This document shows, one piece after another, positions 1 to 11,100 of a stretch of DNA of 64,000 bases (its first letter is position 1; each line of letters begins with the position of its first letter). Source of the stretch: Arthrobacter sp. 260 (GTDB lineage: Bacteria > Actinomycetota > Actinomycetes > Actinomycetales > Micrococcaceae); NCBI RefSeq assembly GCF_013116745.1, contig NZ_JABFOE010000010.1:62001-126000 (forward strand), read 5' to 3'. The position numbers and the translations under genes were made by a program. A model generated the notes under the pieces. That model saw only the letters and a program-made list of their open reading frames with translations. It did no database searches and was not told the origin of the DNA.

Positions 1-143
1 CCGCCGTGCCCGAAGAAAAGCCCGCCCAGCAGGTAGAGCGGGATGGGTGAGAGGCCGATCCGTCCAGCAAGACGCCCCAGGATGCCGAGGCAAAAGAACA
101 CAGCCCCCAGTTCGATCAGCGTCAGCGCACTACCGGCCTCCAA
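1..143 (-). CDS. Cation:proton antiporter, KhtU-like (partial, N-terminus only)
   Basis: This is the start of a membrane protein that runs off the left edge of the window. About 47 residues are visible: a hydrophobic stretch with AVFFCLGILGRLAGRIGLSP followed by IPLYLLGGLFFG. That is the usual first helix and GxxLGP-like region of CPA2-type K+/Na+:H+ antiporters. It lies directly downstream of the KhtT-like regulatory subunit on the same strand, the arrangement known for khtT-khtU. The start is uncertain: no ATG or GTG is in frame near the end of khtT, so I take the TTG at 143, and a CTG slightly further in is also possible. The family call rests on a short piece plus the neighbour. Confidence 0.6.
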   Translation of the reverse strand, partial: MEAGSALTLIELGAVFFCLGILGRLAGRIGLSPIPLYLLGGLFFGHG

Positions 144-150
144 GCCGGAC

Positions 151-633
151 TCAGCCGCCGCCGAGGATTTCGGCGGCCGCTTCCAGACCGTCCGACGTTC
201 CGACGGCGACCAGGAGGTCCCCGGTCTGCAGGGTGAAATCGGGGTTCGGCGAGGGTTCAACCTTGCCGTCGCGCAGCGCCGCCACCACTGAGGCGCCGGT
301 GCGGGTTCTCATCCTGGTGTCTCCGAGGCGGTACCCCTCGAACGGTGAACCGCGGGTAATAAGGAATTGCCGGGTGTTCACCCCTGGTAGATCACGGTGT
401 TCCTCGGTCAGCTGGGCCACCAACTGGTGGGCACCGAGCAGGTTACCGAGTGTCGCGGCTTCGTCGGCGGTGAGCGGGACGGATACGAGGCAGGCGTCCG
501 GGTCGTCCTGCCGGGAGATGATGAGCGCGGTCTCACCGTCGCGCTGTGTGACAGTTCCAATGCGGCGCCCGGAGGACGTCACAATGTCCTTGCGCATGCC
601 GATTCCCGGCAGCGGCGTTTTGTCGACCTTCAT
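151..633 (-). CDS. KhtT-like RCK_C (TrkA-C) regulatory subunit of a cation:proton antiporter
   Basis: This soluble cytoplasmic protein of 160 aa probably gates the antiporter encoded just downstream. The N-terminal half (about residues 1-70) contains GIGMRKDIVTSSGRRIGTV, typical of KhtT proteins, and the C-terminal half (about 85-158) is an RCK_C/TrkA-C domain ending in FTLQTGDLLVAVGTSDGLEAA. In the known family this domain binds a small ligand such as a cyclic dinucleotide or a cation and relieves inhibition of the partner. The length matches the family. The next gene starts within a few bases of the stop, so the two are co-transcribed. K+ as the transported ion is an inference from KhtTU. 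Confidence 0.85.
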   Translation of the reverse strand: MKVDKTPLPGIGMRKDIVTSSGRRIGTVTQRDGETALIISRQDDPDACLVSVPLTADEAATLGNLLGAHQLVAQLTEEHRDLPGVNTRQFLITRGSPFEGYRLGDTRMRTRTGASVVAALRDGKVEPSPNPDFTLQTGDLLVAVGTSDGLEAAAEILGGG

Positions 634-788
634 GGTTCAATTCTAGACCTTGGCAGCGACATTCCACCCGGGGCGAACGGCCGCCTGTGCCCCGCCCTGT
701 TCAGCCGATGGGGTGGGCCGGTTGCCGTGGGTCTCCCCTTACGGGGATAGTGGGTGGGTGCATGAGCATTGCGTATGAAAGGCGCCGA

Positions 789-1559
789 ATGATCGAGATC
801 CTGAGCCCCACCGAGCTGACCCGTGCCAGGGATACGGGCGCCCTGGTGGCCGACATTCTGCAAACAATGAAAAGCCGCGCCACGGTGGGGACTAACCTGT
901 TGGATATTGACGCGTGGACGAAGACGATGATCGCCGACGCCGGAGCACAGTCCTGCTACGTTGATTACGCGCCCTCCTTCGGCCGCGGCCCGTTTGGGCA
1001 CTACATCTGCACGGCCGTCAATGACGCAGTGCTTCATGGGCTCCCCCACGATTACGCACTCGCTGATGGGGATCTACTGACGCTCGATCTGGCGGTCTCC
1101 AAGCGCGGCATCGCAGCGGACTCGGCGATCAGTTTCATCGTGGGTGATGCGCGTCCCGCGGAAAGCGTCGCCATGATCAGCACCACCGAGCAGGCCCTGC
1201 GCGCGGGGATCGCCGCAGCCGGTCCCGGCGCGCGCATCGGCGACCTCTCGCATGCCATCGGGGCGGTGCTCAGCGACGCCGGTTACCCCATCAACACCGA
1301 GTTCGGTGGCCATGGGATAGGTTCGACAATGCACCAGGACCCCCACATTCCCAACACCGGGCGGCCGGGCCGCGGCTACGTGCTGCGCCCCGGGCTGCTG
1401 CTCGCGCTCGAGCCTTGGATCATGGCGGACACCGCAACCCTGCTCACCGACGCCGATGGATGGACGCTTCGCAGCGCCACGGGTTGTCGGACCGCGCACA
1501 GCGAGCACACGATCGCCATCACCGATGATGGAGCCGAGATTCTCACCCTTCCCCGCTAA
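789..1559 (+). CDS. map: Type I methionine aminopeptidase
   Basis: The enzyme removes the N-terminal methionine from nascent proteins. The 256-aa protein shows the five metal ligands of the family in order: two Asp in DLAVSKRGIAADSAISF, His in GGHGIGSTMH, Glu in LALEPW, and Glu in AHSEHT. It has the short form without an N-terminal zinc finger. I chose the ATG at 789 (MIEILSPTEL) because GAAAGG sits 6 nt upstream. An in-frame ATG at 762 and an earlier one at 687 extend the frame but have weaker ribosome sites and encode non-conserved sequence. Actinobacteria often carry two map paralogues; which one this is cannot be told here. It converges with the giant gene downstream with only 3 bp between the stops. 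Confidence 0.93.
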   Translation: MIEILSPTELTRARDTGALVADILQTMKSRATVGTNLLDIDAWTKTMIADAGAQSCYVDYAPSFGRGPFGHYICTAVNDAVLHGLPHDYALADGDLLTLDLAVSKRGIAADSAISFIVGDARPAESVAMISTTEQALRAGIAAAGPGARIGDLSHAIGAVLSDAGYPINTEFGGHGIGSTMHQDPHIPNTGRPGRGYVLRPGLLLALEPWIMADTATLLTDADGWTLRSATGCRTAHSEHTIAITDDGAEILTLPR

Positions 1560-1562
1560 CCA

Positions 1563-4500
1563 TCATGGCCGCCGCAGTTGGTTCGGTCGCGGTTGAATGG
1601 ACTGCTCAGCGGTTCGGCCATCCGGGGCCGTTAGACTCACAGTGATCCGTTCCGGGACCGCAGGGCTGTACACCCAGTATCCGCCGGCACGCCCTGGATA
1701 CCGCCCCACGAGCGTCCGCGCGGACGCTGTTGTGGGGTTGGCCACCGGCACATCCTCCAGCAGCACATCAATCACCACCGGCCGGGGTGGCCGCACCGGG
1801 AGCGGGCTGGCCGCCCGGGGCCGCAGGGTCACCCGTAGCCGATAGGATCCGGCGGGAGTGGCCACCGGTGGCGTGTTGCTCGTCCATTCGGCAAGCGCGC
1901 CCGCAAGGGGTTGACGGCGCGCCAGGGCCAGCCCCGTCACCTCCGGTGCAGGGAGCAGCGCCCCGGGCGGGACGGTCACCGTTTCAGTGGTAGTCCGGCC
2001 GAGGGGATCGGTTATTGTCACACTCACCTCGACGGTGTCCCCTGGATCGGCGCGACGGAGAAGTGCCCGATAGCCGGTTGCGGCACCGCCGGCGCCCTCG
2101 ATCCGCCAGAATCCCGACCCTGTGGCTGGCTCCACCTCGGAGACCAGGCCAAGCTGTTCCGATGAGCTGATCAGCGCTGCGCCGAGGGGGACGGTCGCGG
2201 ACACGGTGATCCGATGGGTGCCGAGCGGGCTAGGGGTGGCCGGTGCCCGGCTGGTCCAGGTGATTACTGCCTCACCCGCACCGCCTGGCCCGGGCGAAAG
2301 GTCAAGGGAGGAGAGATCAGGGGGTCCCGCCGGGGGTACCACCACCCATGCGGCCGAACTGGCGTCCGAGCGGTCCCCCAGGATGCCCCGTGATGGGTCG
2401 TCGCTGCTCCAGGCGGTCGCCCGGTACCAGACCCGTTTCCAGGACCCATCGGGGACGTCGAAGCCATCAAGGGTCCGGATTCCTCCACCGGGTGCTAACC
2501 CCTGACCGACTGTCCACCCGGGGGTGCCCGCCGAGACGGCTGCCACGGGCGGCCCCATCGTCCCCAGGGATGCGACCGCCTCGTCCACCCTGACCCTGTG
2601 CAGTTCTACCCGGGTCACCGGTGCGCCGTCGCGCGCGCCCACCAGCACCCGCGCCTTGTTGATTCCCCCATCCTGCAGCGGATGGAGTTCGAGTGTTGGT
2701 GGTGCGGGACGTGACCGGCGGGGGACGGCGTAGGCAAACCACTGGTCGGAGGCACTGGGACCGGAAGGCCACGGCGCCTCGATCTGGCCGGCGCTGACCC
2801 CAATGACCACGAAGACGTGAATGTCGGTGGTGCCGCGGGGCAGGGTCACGTCGGCTGAGGTACCGGTGATCAGGGTGGAGTTCCGGCGGGTGAACGCCCG
2901 CCGGGACGGGTCGGCGTTGAACACGGCCTTCATTGCTTCGAGCCGCTCAGACAGGGTGGTCTCGATATCCGCTGGCGGCGACCCCGCGGTCTGCGCCAGC
3001 TTGGTCTCAGTGGACTCGTAGATTGCGTACCCGGCGACCGATCCGGCAGCCGACCAGGACAGCCGTGCGTGCGATTCCCCGTTGGCGTCCGGGAGGCTGC
3101 CGAGGGCAACGGTGGGCAGGGTGTTCATGATGACCACCGGGGGCCGGGGGTCGGAGGTCGTGACGACACTGGGTTCGGTGGGCCAGTTGCCCCACCGGTG
3201 CGGTGTCACACGTTCCTGCCCAACGGCCCAGAGTGCCAAACCAACGTGCCCCGACGCATCGAAGGCAAGGGTGAAACCGGGAACGCGGAGCCGGTAACGC
3301 CGTTCCCGCTCCCCCTGCCCTGCGGCGCCCATGGGCACCACGGCGTCCCCTGCAAGATTGAGACCCGTCAGGGGCACACCGGCATGCTGAGCCTGGTCGC
3401 CTGTGAACTCGACGTCTACGAATGCTCCACCACCACCCAGGCTGCGCTGCATCCCGGCGGGCACCGAGGTGTCTGGCGGCTTCGCCCCGTGCAACGGGGC
3501 GGCAAACAGCCTGCCAGCAAACCTGATGGTCTGGGGGCCCCTGGCTGACCAGTCCCAGAGGAACTCGACCTCGAGTTGCCCGGCGACCGGGCTTCCCGCC
3601 GTCGGGCTGCCCGCTGCCGTCAGCGCGGCGCTGACAATCCGCACGGCGTCGACTCCCGGTTGGTCGACTGAGGTGCTGGCGGACCGCCATTTGCTCCACA
3701 GCCCGTAGAGGTCCTGGTGCGCCACCGAGTAGGCGGGCGAGATGCTGCCCGGATCGGGTGGGATCGGAATCTCGCGGTCCACAGCAGAGATTTTGTGGGG
3801 CGCTGGGTCCCCGTCCATTTGGGCATCGTTGATCACCCCTGGCAGCCATCCGCCACCGATCCTTGGGGGTAGGAGCGACGACGCGGCGAGGTCCCCCGGG
3901 TGGGAAAGCCGGGCGAAGGCGTAGCTGCGCGGGCGGGCCAGCGGGGTCACCGGTGGCCGCTCCCACCCCGTGCGCAGCGACGTCCGCCACGGTAGGTCCC
4001 GGGCCGCGGGACGCAGGTACCCCATTTTCTGGACTGTTGCGCCGGCCGGTGCCAGGGGCGCAATTCCTGGTTGCGGGGAGGGGATCACAGCCGCATAGGT
4101 GCGTTCGGCCGACTGCCCGTCGAGCCCTTTTTCGTAGGTGGCAGTCACCAGGAAATCGTAGTCGCTGCGCTCGCCGTGATCGTCCTTCGGAAGGTCATCG
4201 GGCCCGTACGCAGTACCCATGCCCAGCGCCAGTGCTGCGTAGGGATCCGTTCCGGCGGCGAGCAGGGTCATCCCCCAGGGCGAGACAAGGGAGGTGGTCG
4301 GATCACCCGGTGCTGAGCCGCCACCGGAGTTGGCGGGCGGCGGCATGGTGACAGCGATGGTGCGCCCAGCATGGTCCCGCGGCGGGTGGGCGTGGGAGAT
4401 GACCGCGAGGTGGTGCACCAGCGAGTCGTTGGCGTCAGCGATGACAGCGGTGAAGTCCGGCTCCTGCCACCCCGGTGCCGTGATTCCGGCGGCCAGTTGT

Positions 4501-5195
4501 GGGTCCCAGCCCGACGACGGCGCACCCCGCTCCAGCCGCTGCCCGGCGGCGACCACGGGGTCGGTGAGGGCCGGGGAGGAGCCGGATCCGTCGACCAGCA
4601 TGCCCTGCAGGTGGCTGCCGTAGGCGGTGCCTGTCCACCGTGCACTATCCACCGGAAGACCCACCCGTTCCAGCTCTTCCCAGCCCATTCCCTCGTCATA
4701 CTGCGACAGGTCTGTGCCCAGGAGCGATTCGATACTGATGCCCGGGTCGACCAGGAGGCCGTCCATGGCCCCCGCACCGATCCTTACTGTTCCGGCTCCG
4801 GGTTCGAAACGCCTGACGGCCACGGCACCGGAGGTGCTGGGCCAGCCGGCAAAGGCATAGATGTAGCCTGCGCTCCCGGTGAGGGCCAGCTGGGCGGTGA
4901 CCAGCCGAACACCGGGCCAGGTCACCAGGGTGCGCCCGCCCAGTGAGGGAACGAGAACTGCGCGGAAGTCCAGGTCAGTGATTTCCGCGCGCATGCTCGC
5001 CCGGCGCCACACGCTGAAGGGTCGGCTGGGAATGCCGATCTCCTGATTGGGCAGCCACCGCAGCTGTACGTTCGCCGGTCTGACCTTCAGGGTGCGCGAA
5101 TACTCTTTGAGCCCGCCCAGAGTGCGGGCGTGCACCGCCCAATTGATGGCGACGCCTTCAGCCTGGAACCGGCGTGGATTGAATACGTAGCTCAT
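1563..5195 (-). CDS. Giant beta-rich protein of unknown function with FN3-like repeats (second gene of pair)
   Basis: I do not recognise a functional family for this 1210-aa protein. The ATG at 5195 lies 2 nt after the stop of the 2269-aa gene, so the two are translationally coupled; the frame stays open further upstream, but that part is the shadow of the other gene. There is no signal peptide, membrane segment or cell-wall anchor. Residues 1-690 are rich in Gly, Pro and Trp without a visible catalytic motif. From about 690 onward there are at least three fibronectin-III-like or Ig-like segments, starting near 690, 955 and 1080, each with a buried-Trp or Tyr pattern such as ARLSWSAAGSVAGYAIYEST and AVITWTSRAPATPS. 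Composition and codon use look like the rest of the chromosome. It is probably a structural or binding partner of the upstream gene product. Confidence 0.8.
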   Translation of the reverse strand: MSYVFNPRRFQAEGVAINWAVHARTLGGLKEYSRTLKVRPANVQLRWLPNQEIGIPSRPFSVWRRASMRAEITDLDFRAVLVPSLGGRTLVTWPGVRLVTAQLALTGSAGYIYAFAGWPSTSGAVAVRRFEPGAGTVRIGAGAMDGLLVDPGISIESLLGTDLSQYDEGMGWEELERVGLPVDSARWTGTAYGSHLQGMLVDGSGSSPALTDPVVAAGQRLERGAPSSGWDPQLAAGITAPGWQEPDFTAVIADANDSLVHHLAVISHAHPPRDHAGRTIAVTMPPPANSGGGSAPGDPTTSLVSPWGMTLLAAGTDPYAALALGMGTAYGPDDLPKDDHGERSDYDFLVTATYEKGLDGQSAERTYAAVIPSPQPGIAPLAPAGATVQKMGYLRPAARDLPWRTSLRTGWERPPVTPLARPRSYAFARLSHPGDLAASSLLPPRIGGGWLPGVINDAQMDGDPAPHKISAVDREIPIPPDPGSISPAYSVAHQDLYGLWSKWRSASTSVDQPGVDAVRIVSAALTAAGSPTAGSPVAGQLEVEFLWDWSARGPQTIRFAGRLFAAPLHGAKPPDTSVPAGMQRSLGGGGAFVDVEFTGDQAQHAGVPLTGLNLAGDAVVPMGAAGQGERERRYRLRVPGFTLAFDASGHVGLALWAVGQERVTPHRWGNWPTEPSVVTTSDPRPPVVIMNTLPTVALGSLPDANGESHARLSWSAAGSVAGYAIYESTETKLAQTAGSPPADIETTLSERLEAMKAVFNADPSRRAFTRRNSTLITGTSADVTLPRGTTDIHVFVVIGVSAGQIEAPWPSGPSASDQWFAYAVPRRSRPAPPTLELHPLQDGGINKARVLVGARDGAPVTRVELHRVRVDEAVASLGTMGPPVAAVSAGTPGWTVGQGLAPGGGIRTLDGFDVPDGSWKRVWYRATAWSSDDPSRGILGDRSDASSAAWVVVPPAGPPDLSSLDLSPGPGGAGEAVITWTSRAPATPSPLGTHRITVSATVPLGAALISSSEQLGLVSEVEPATGSGFWRIEGAGGAATGYRALLRRADPGDTVEVSVTITDPLGRTTTETVTVPPGALLPAPEVTGLALARRQPLAGALAEWTSNTPPVATPAGSYRLRVTLRPRAASPLPVRPPRPVVIDVLLEDVPVANPTTASARTLVGRYPGRAGGYWVYSPAVPERITVSLTAPDGRTAEQSIQPRPNQLRRP

Positions 5196-5197
5196 GA

Positions 5198-8100
5198 TCA
5201 GTCGGTTTCTTCCCACGGTGCGGTGGTGAGCAATAGGTCGGCGACAGGGTAGGCAATGTCGGCGGCGGCCGGCCCGTCGAGATACGTCTCCGGTTGAGCG
5301 AGACGATCCAGGACCAGGCTGAGCCCCTTGCCCCGCGATCCGGGTTTGAGACAGACCAGGGCCCGCTGGCCTCCGGGGGCCCGGACAATCAGGTCCACGA
5401 TGGCGTCGGGGCTGGCACCTTCGGCGAGTTCCAGCCACCCGCGCTGCACCATCGCGTAACGGCGGTTGCCTGCTACCGCCGCATCGACCTCCTCCACGGC
5501 CACCGCCCGGCTTCGCCACATGGGCTCCGAAGCATCAAGCAGCACGGCTGCCGGCTGCGGCAGTGAACCGGCGGCGGCCGCCGTTTCCCAGAACACCACA
5601 ATCTGGCCCGCTGTGGGCACTCCCATCGGCTCCAGTCCTGCGAGGAACAGCGCCTGATCCAGTTCGGCGCCCTCCGGCGGGCGGACAGCGAAGGAAGCGG
5701 CAACGTCCTGGAGTGCGCCCGGCGCAGCGTACCGGTGCACAATCCTGGCGTCGGCGAACGATCCGCTGAACTCCTCGACGGTGGTGAAAGCCCCGGTGCT
5801 GAAGGACCGGCGCCAGATCACCTCCCCCTGGGCGCCGTCGGATGCCGTCAGGTCGACGGACTCCACATCCATGATGTAGTCGGTGTAGCTTTCGAGTTCC
5901 ACTCCTACCGTCACCACTGAATGCCTGACCCGTTCCTCATCCACCGGGATGCAGCTGCCTGTCACCACACCGGCGAGCGCCTGCTCCCAGGGCGAGAGCA
6001 CCGCTGCCGCAACGAGGTCCGGGTTGTTGTGGCCGCCAGGGGTCCAGGGGAGCAACACCAGCGGGTGGACGAAACCGGGCTTGGCCTGGATGGGCCGGAA
6101 GGCCGAGGAGCGTAGCCGCACCTGGAGCCGCTTGCCGTAGGCGGCGAACATCCTGACCACGTTGGTGGTCCCGAAAATGATCCTGATCGGTTCTCCGGTG
6201 GGGAAGTGTCGTTCGCCTTCCTGGGGGGTGCTGCCAAGAATCCAGGGGTCGAGTCGGCGGGGCGGGAGGTTGTCGGTCCTGAAGAAGAACTCCTGCGGGG
6301 AACTGGGAACGTCGGCTGCCGGCCCATCAGTTCCGTCCGGGAGCACCGGCCGTGCCTGCACCGAGTAGCCAACAGTGGCGCGGTAGACGGTATCGGGGTG
6401 AAGCAGCGCGTAATCGTCAGTGTCACCTCCGAGGACGTTGGCGATGGCGCTCTGCCGGGAGACACGGTCTCTCTCGTCCCACTCGTACCGCAGGTATTCG
6501 GCGTAACTGGTCAGCTCGGTGCCGGCCAGGTAGTAGCCGCGCACATCGAGGCGTTCGTTGATTGCTTCCTCCGGAGGCATCCCGATCTGTAAGTGGTCGG
6601 CAGCCTCACCGCCTTTCACCTCCACGAGGACACCGAGGTAGCCCAGACGGGCCATCGCGGTGGCCTGCTGGCTGAGCAGGAACGCATCAGTTGACCAGGG
6701 GCCCGCAGGATCGGTCCACCGTGGCGGAAGGCTGGTGGCTGCGGGGGTGACCGGTTCCCTGGCCAGCTCGTTCTCGCCGGCGTCGTACGTGCAGACCACC
6801 AGCCCTCCCTCAAGCAACTCCCTGCGCACCAGCAGGAACAACACTGCGTGTGCAAAGGGGCCAGTGTGCAGGACGACGGCATTGTCGAGCGGCCCCGGCC
6901 GGAATCCTGCTGCTTTCCACCCGTCGTGAATGTCCTGCTTCCGCTCGTCGTCCCCGTGATGCATCGGTTCCCGGGCGTCATATACAGGGGCGGCGAGCGC
7001 CCGGGACGAGCACTTCGCGCGGCCCTGCTTGATCGGAACGCCATCCAACAGTTGCGCCCGGTGGACGGTACGGTCTGGATCCGGGTTGGTGATCACGTGG
7101 CCCCAGTCGATCCGGGGCAGCACCGTATCCTCTGGTTCCTTCCCGCCAATCGCGGCGAGGACCGGGTTGTCGCCGTCGTACCTCCCGGCCCGGTTCGGGG
7201 CTGCCCGGTTCGAGTCGCGGCCCTCCGGGCAGGAGACGGCGAGACCCTCGACCTGGGCGGGAACGACGGCGAGGAGGCTATCGACCGAGAAGTCGCCCGA
7301 GCGCCAGCGCTCGGTGACGAATAGCCGCGTAGCAGGGGGCGTCGAACGGTGGCTGCCCGGCGGGTCGGGCCACGGCGTCCCATCGAGCTGCCAACCGGAA
7401 TCGGACGGTCCCAGAGGTTCGCCAAGGAAGGTGAACAGGACCGACGTCGGCGGGGCGATGGGATCGCAGATGGTCCCCCAGCTGTCGGTGACTGACTCTT
7501 CGAGAGTGTACCCGGTTTCGACCGCCTTGGGGGTTCCTTCGGGGAGCCAGCTCAGCAGTGCCAGCTGTGCCGACAATGCGGTGTCGCCGCTCTTCTGCTC
7601 CCACCAGGTGGCGGGAGTCGATCCGTCGGTGAACCCGCCCGGCAACACACCGCCGTCGGGTCCCACAGCGTCCAGCGTGACCGAGGTGAGGGTGAACTTG
7701 TACGAGGCAGAGCCCTTCTTCACCCACCCGCCGGGAGCAACCCCGGTGCTCCCGGCCAGCACTTCGCCCTTGAACCTCACCGCCGGGTCGGGTACCGGTG
7801 GAAGATTCATCATCAGCACCGGGACGGCGTCCAGCGGCACTCCCATCTCGGGGTTCAGTGCGGCGAGTAACTCTACGGCGTCGGCCAGGCCACTGTCGAT
7901 GGGTTTGTCGACACCGGACCCCTGGACCAGTGCCGGCGACCTGCCGACGAGTTTGAGCACTTCCACGAGGGGTGGCGGGGGCGGGGTCTGGATGACTGTT
8001 TCACCGAGCTCGAAGGTGACGCACCCCTGCACCGAGAAGAACAGGAACTTCACCCGTCCACAGATCTCGCCGCTGATGCGGGACACCTTGGCAGGGTTTC

Positions 8101-11100
8101 CCCCGATCATCTTCTCCCCCACGAAGACCTCAAGCTTCGCCCACGCGCTCACTTCGATGATGAAGAGATGGAGGCTGCCCCTGACATACAGAATGCCGGC
8201 AAGGCAGAACGGGTCGAAGCCCACGACGGCATCGAAGCCGGCGGCGAGTTCGGCGTAGAGACCGCTGCTGCGGTCTCCCCATTCGAAGGAGACGTGGAGG
8301 CCAGTCCCGATAGAGAACCCGTAGACCTCCGGCAGATTCTCCAGGGCGAGTCCGTTGCCGGAAAGCATCAGGTAGCCCGTGCCGTCGAAGACTTCCAGAA
8401 TGTTGGCGTGGATGGGGCTGCTTTGTCGGCCAAGGTACAGGTGCCAGTCCGCAACATCGGTGAAGTTGAAGAACGCCTCCACTGGGATGTGGAGCTCCAG
8501 CAGCGGGGAGATCTCGAAATCGATGGAGATCCCGATGGTGAGGGTCCCGCGTCCCATGTCGAGGTCGATCACGGCGAGGAAGACACCCTCAGCGTTTCCT
8601 CCGAGGTTGGGCATGATCGCCAGAAGCTTCGCCTTCATGATCAGCAGCAGCCGCGGGCCGGGCAGCTCCAGCATGATCAGGCCCTTGAGGTTGAAGATCA
8701 CGCTGCTGCCCATGGTGCCGATGATCGCGCCGACTCCGAAGGTCCAGGTGTTGACCTCGGGCTTCCAGAACGCCACGTTCAGGGGGTTGCCCCCGGTGGC
8801 CCGGAGCCAGGCCAGTGCGGGAGCCATGTTGGAAGTATCGATGCCGGTCATATCGCGGGAGTAGTTCATGGCGAACAGGCCCATGAACCCGTAGATCCCG
8901 ATGCCGCTCTGCCCTAGCGGGATGGCGACAGGGAACTCCACCTCAAGGGTCACGATCACCCCAGTCGCTGGTCCGCCCTCCTCAGCGCTGATGTTCGCCA
9001 CTCCCACCCCGGCGGCAATCCGCACCGACACCGGGACCAGCGTCAGGTCCAGCTGCCCCTTGACCTCGGTCTGGCTCAGCTCGAGGTACCCCTTCCCGGC
9101 CACGGCCCCCGGAATGTCGATCGATGCCCCGAAGGCGGTGATGGCGAAACTGAAGGGTTCGAAAGCGACACGCAACCGGGCCCTGTCGATGCTGACCACC
9201 CCCAGATCGATGGCGAAGCCCAGATCGATCTCGAAGATCAGAGGGTTGTTGCGCGCCACCCGGGCGCCGAGTACCTGGAGCAGCTGGCCGAGCGGTTCGG
9301 CGATGTTGAGGCCACCTGGACCCGACACATCGATCGAGTAGCCCTTGGAGGCGTCGAATACCGGCCGGAACTGGAACGGCTGCCCGGCAAGGCCGTCGCC
9401 CAGCCTGATCCCGACGGCTTTGTACCGGACGGTCAGCGGGGCTTCCCGGGTGATGGTCACCAGGTCGAAGATGTTCATGGAAATGGCAGCTTCGATATCG
9501 AAGAGAACTACCAGTTCGTTGGCTCCCGGGACGGCGTTCAGGAGAACTTCGCCACCATGCCACACCACCCGTTCGGTCTTGACGATCTGTGTGGCGGCGA
9601 TTGCTGCCGGAATGCCAAGCATCGCCGCGGTGACACCCATCTGGACGATCCCGCCCTCGTTGGCGACGGCCCCGGCGGTTTCGGACAGCAGCGGCATCAA
9701 GACGACTGTTGCGCCGAAGAAGTCCAACCCGAATTCCGGGTCCTGCAGTGGTTCCCCGGGCCGGATTCCCCACAGGTACAGGCCGTCCGTGTCTTCGGGA
9801 TGCGCCCCGTACTGGGCGGTGATCTTCACCGAGCCGACGGCCTCGTCGATTTCGATCAGGAAACGGATCCTGATGATGCCGTCGGCGGGATTTCTGCCGA
9901 TGGCCCGGGCAGCGCTGAGTTCCTCGCGTTCCGGATTCATTTCGCCGGCAAGCCGGTTCTCTGCCGGCGTCTGGATGTCGAACTCGCCGAACACCTCACA
10001 GGAGACGAAGGTGTTCCTGACGATCCTGACCACCGTGCCGAGCTTCCGGAACCAGGAGGGCGGGTTGGGCCGGGTGCCTGCGTCGGAATCGGGCGTGGTC
10101 AGGTCAGTGCCGGGACCGGTGGTTTCTTCGCGCCACAGTTCGGCGGTGACCAGCGTGTCCCCGGTGGTGACGGGCGGCCAGGTTGCCTCGGCTTTCCAAA
10201 AGGTTCGTCGGACGTCGAGGGCTGGCCCCTGGCTGGTCCACCCCGACATGTCGGCCACCGCGGTGATCGAGGGGTTCCGTCCGGCGAGGGCTGGCTCCTG
10301 ACACAGCCGTTCAATGCGTAACTGCAGTGCGTCTGCACGACGTCGTGCGAGACGTTCGTTGTACTGGCGCACGGTCGGGGTGTCGGTGCCCTCGAAGCTG
10401 GCGTACCCCCTGATGGTGATGGGGTGGCCGGTGGGAAGTGCGGCGAGGAGCGGCCGCAGGGTGTCATCGGTGTCGGTGCCCGCCGTCCAGGGTGTGGTGG
10501 CTCCGGCATTGGGGGCGGGTGCGGAGCGGCTCTGTGCCGAGGCTTCGGCGCCGCGGTCGGGTGTGTCAAAGCGATAGTGGGCGGTGGCGTGCCCGACGGC
10601 GCTGGAGCCAGGCAGGCGCGCCTGCACCGCGAAGCGCTGCCCCGGCCCCACCGGCACGGACAGGGTGGGTCCTGTCGTGGGCGCCCCACCGTTGACCCGC
10701 CATTCGGTGGTTGCCGCAGTCGCTGCGTCCACGTCGAGGGCGAGGACCACTGTCGTCGTCGTGCCCGCTGCAGCCTCGGAGTCGATCCGTAGCCGAGGCG
10801 ACGCGGCAGGTACTGTTCCGGAGGTGGTGCTGAGGGTGCGGAGCTGGGCGTTGGTCCCTCCGCCCGGCACTGTGGCGAGGGCCGACGTCGTCAGGGTGAG
10901 CGTAGCCGTCTGCGGGGTGCCGCTCCCATCCCTGACGGTGATGACGATGCTCCGGGTGGGGTTCGCCGAGAGGTCAATGTCGGTGACCCTGCCCGGTGGC
11001 TGAGCGGCGCCGTCGATGGAGATGGTGAACGTATAGGGGGCCAGTCCGCCGTCGACGTCGGCGACCATCCGGGTCAGCGGCGGCAGGGTGACCGTGCGGG

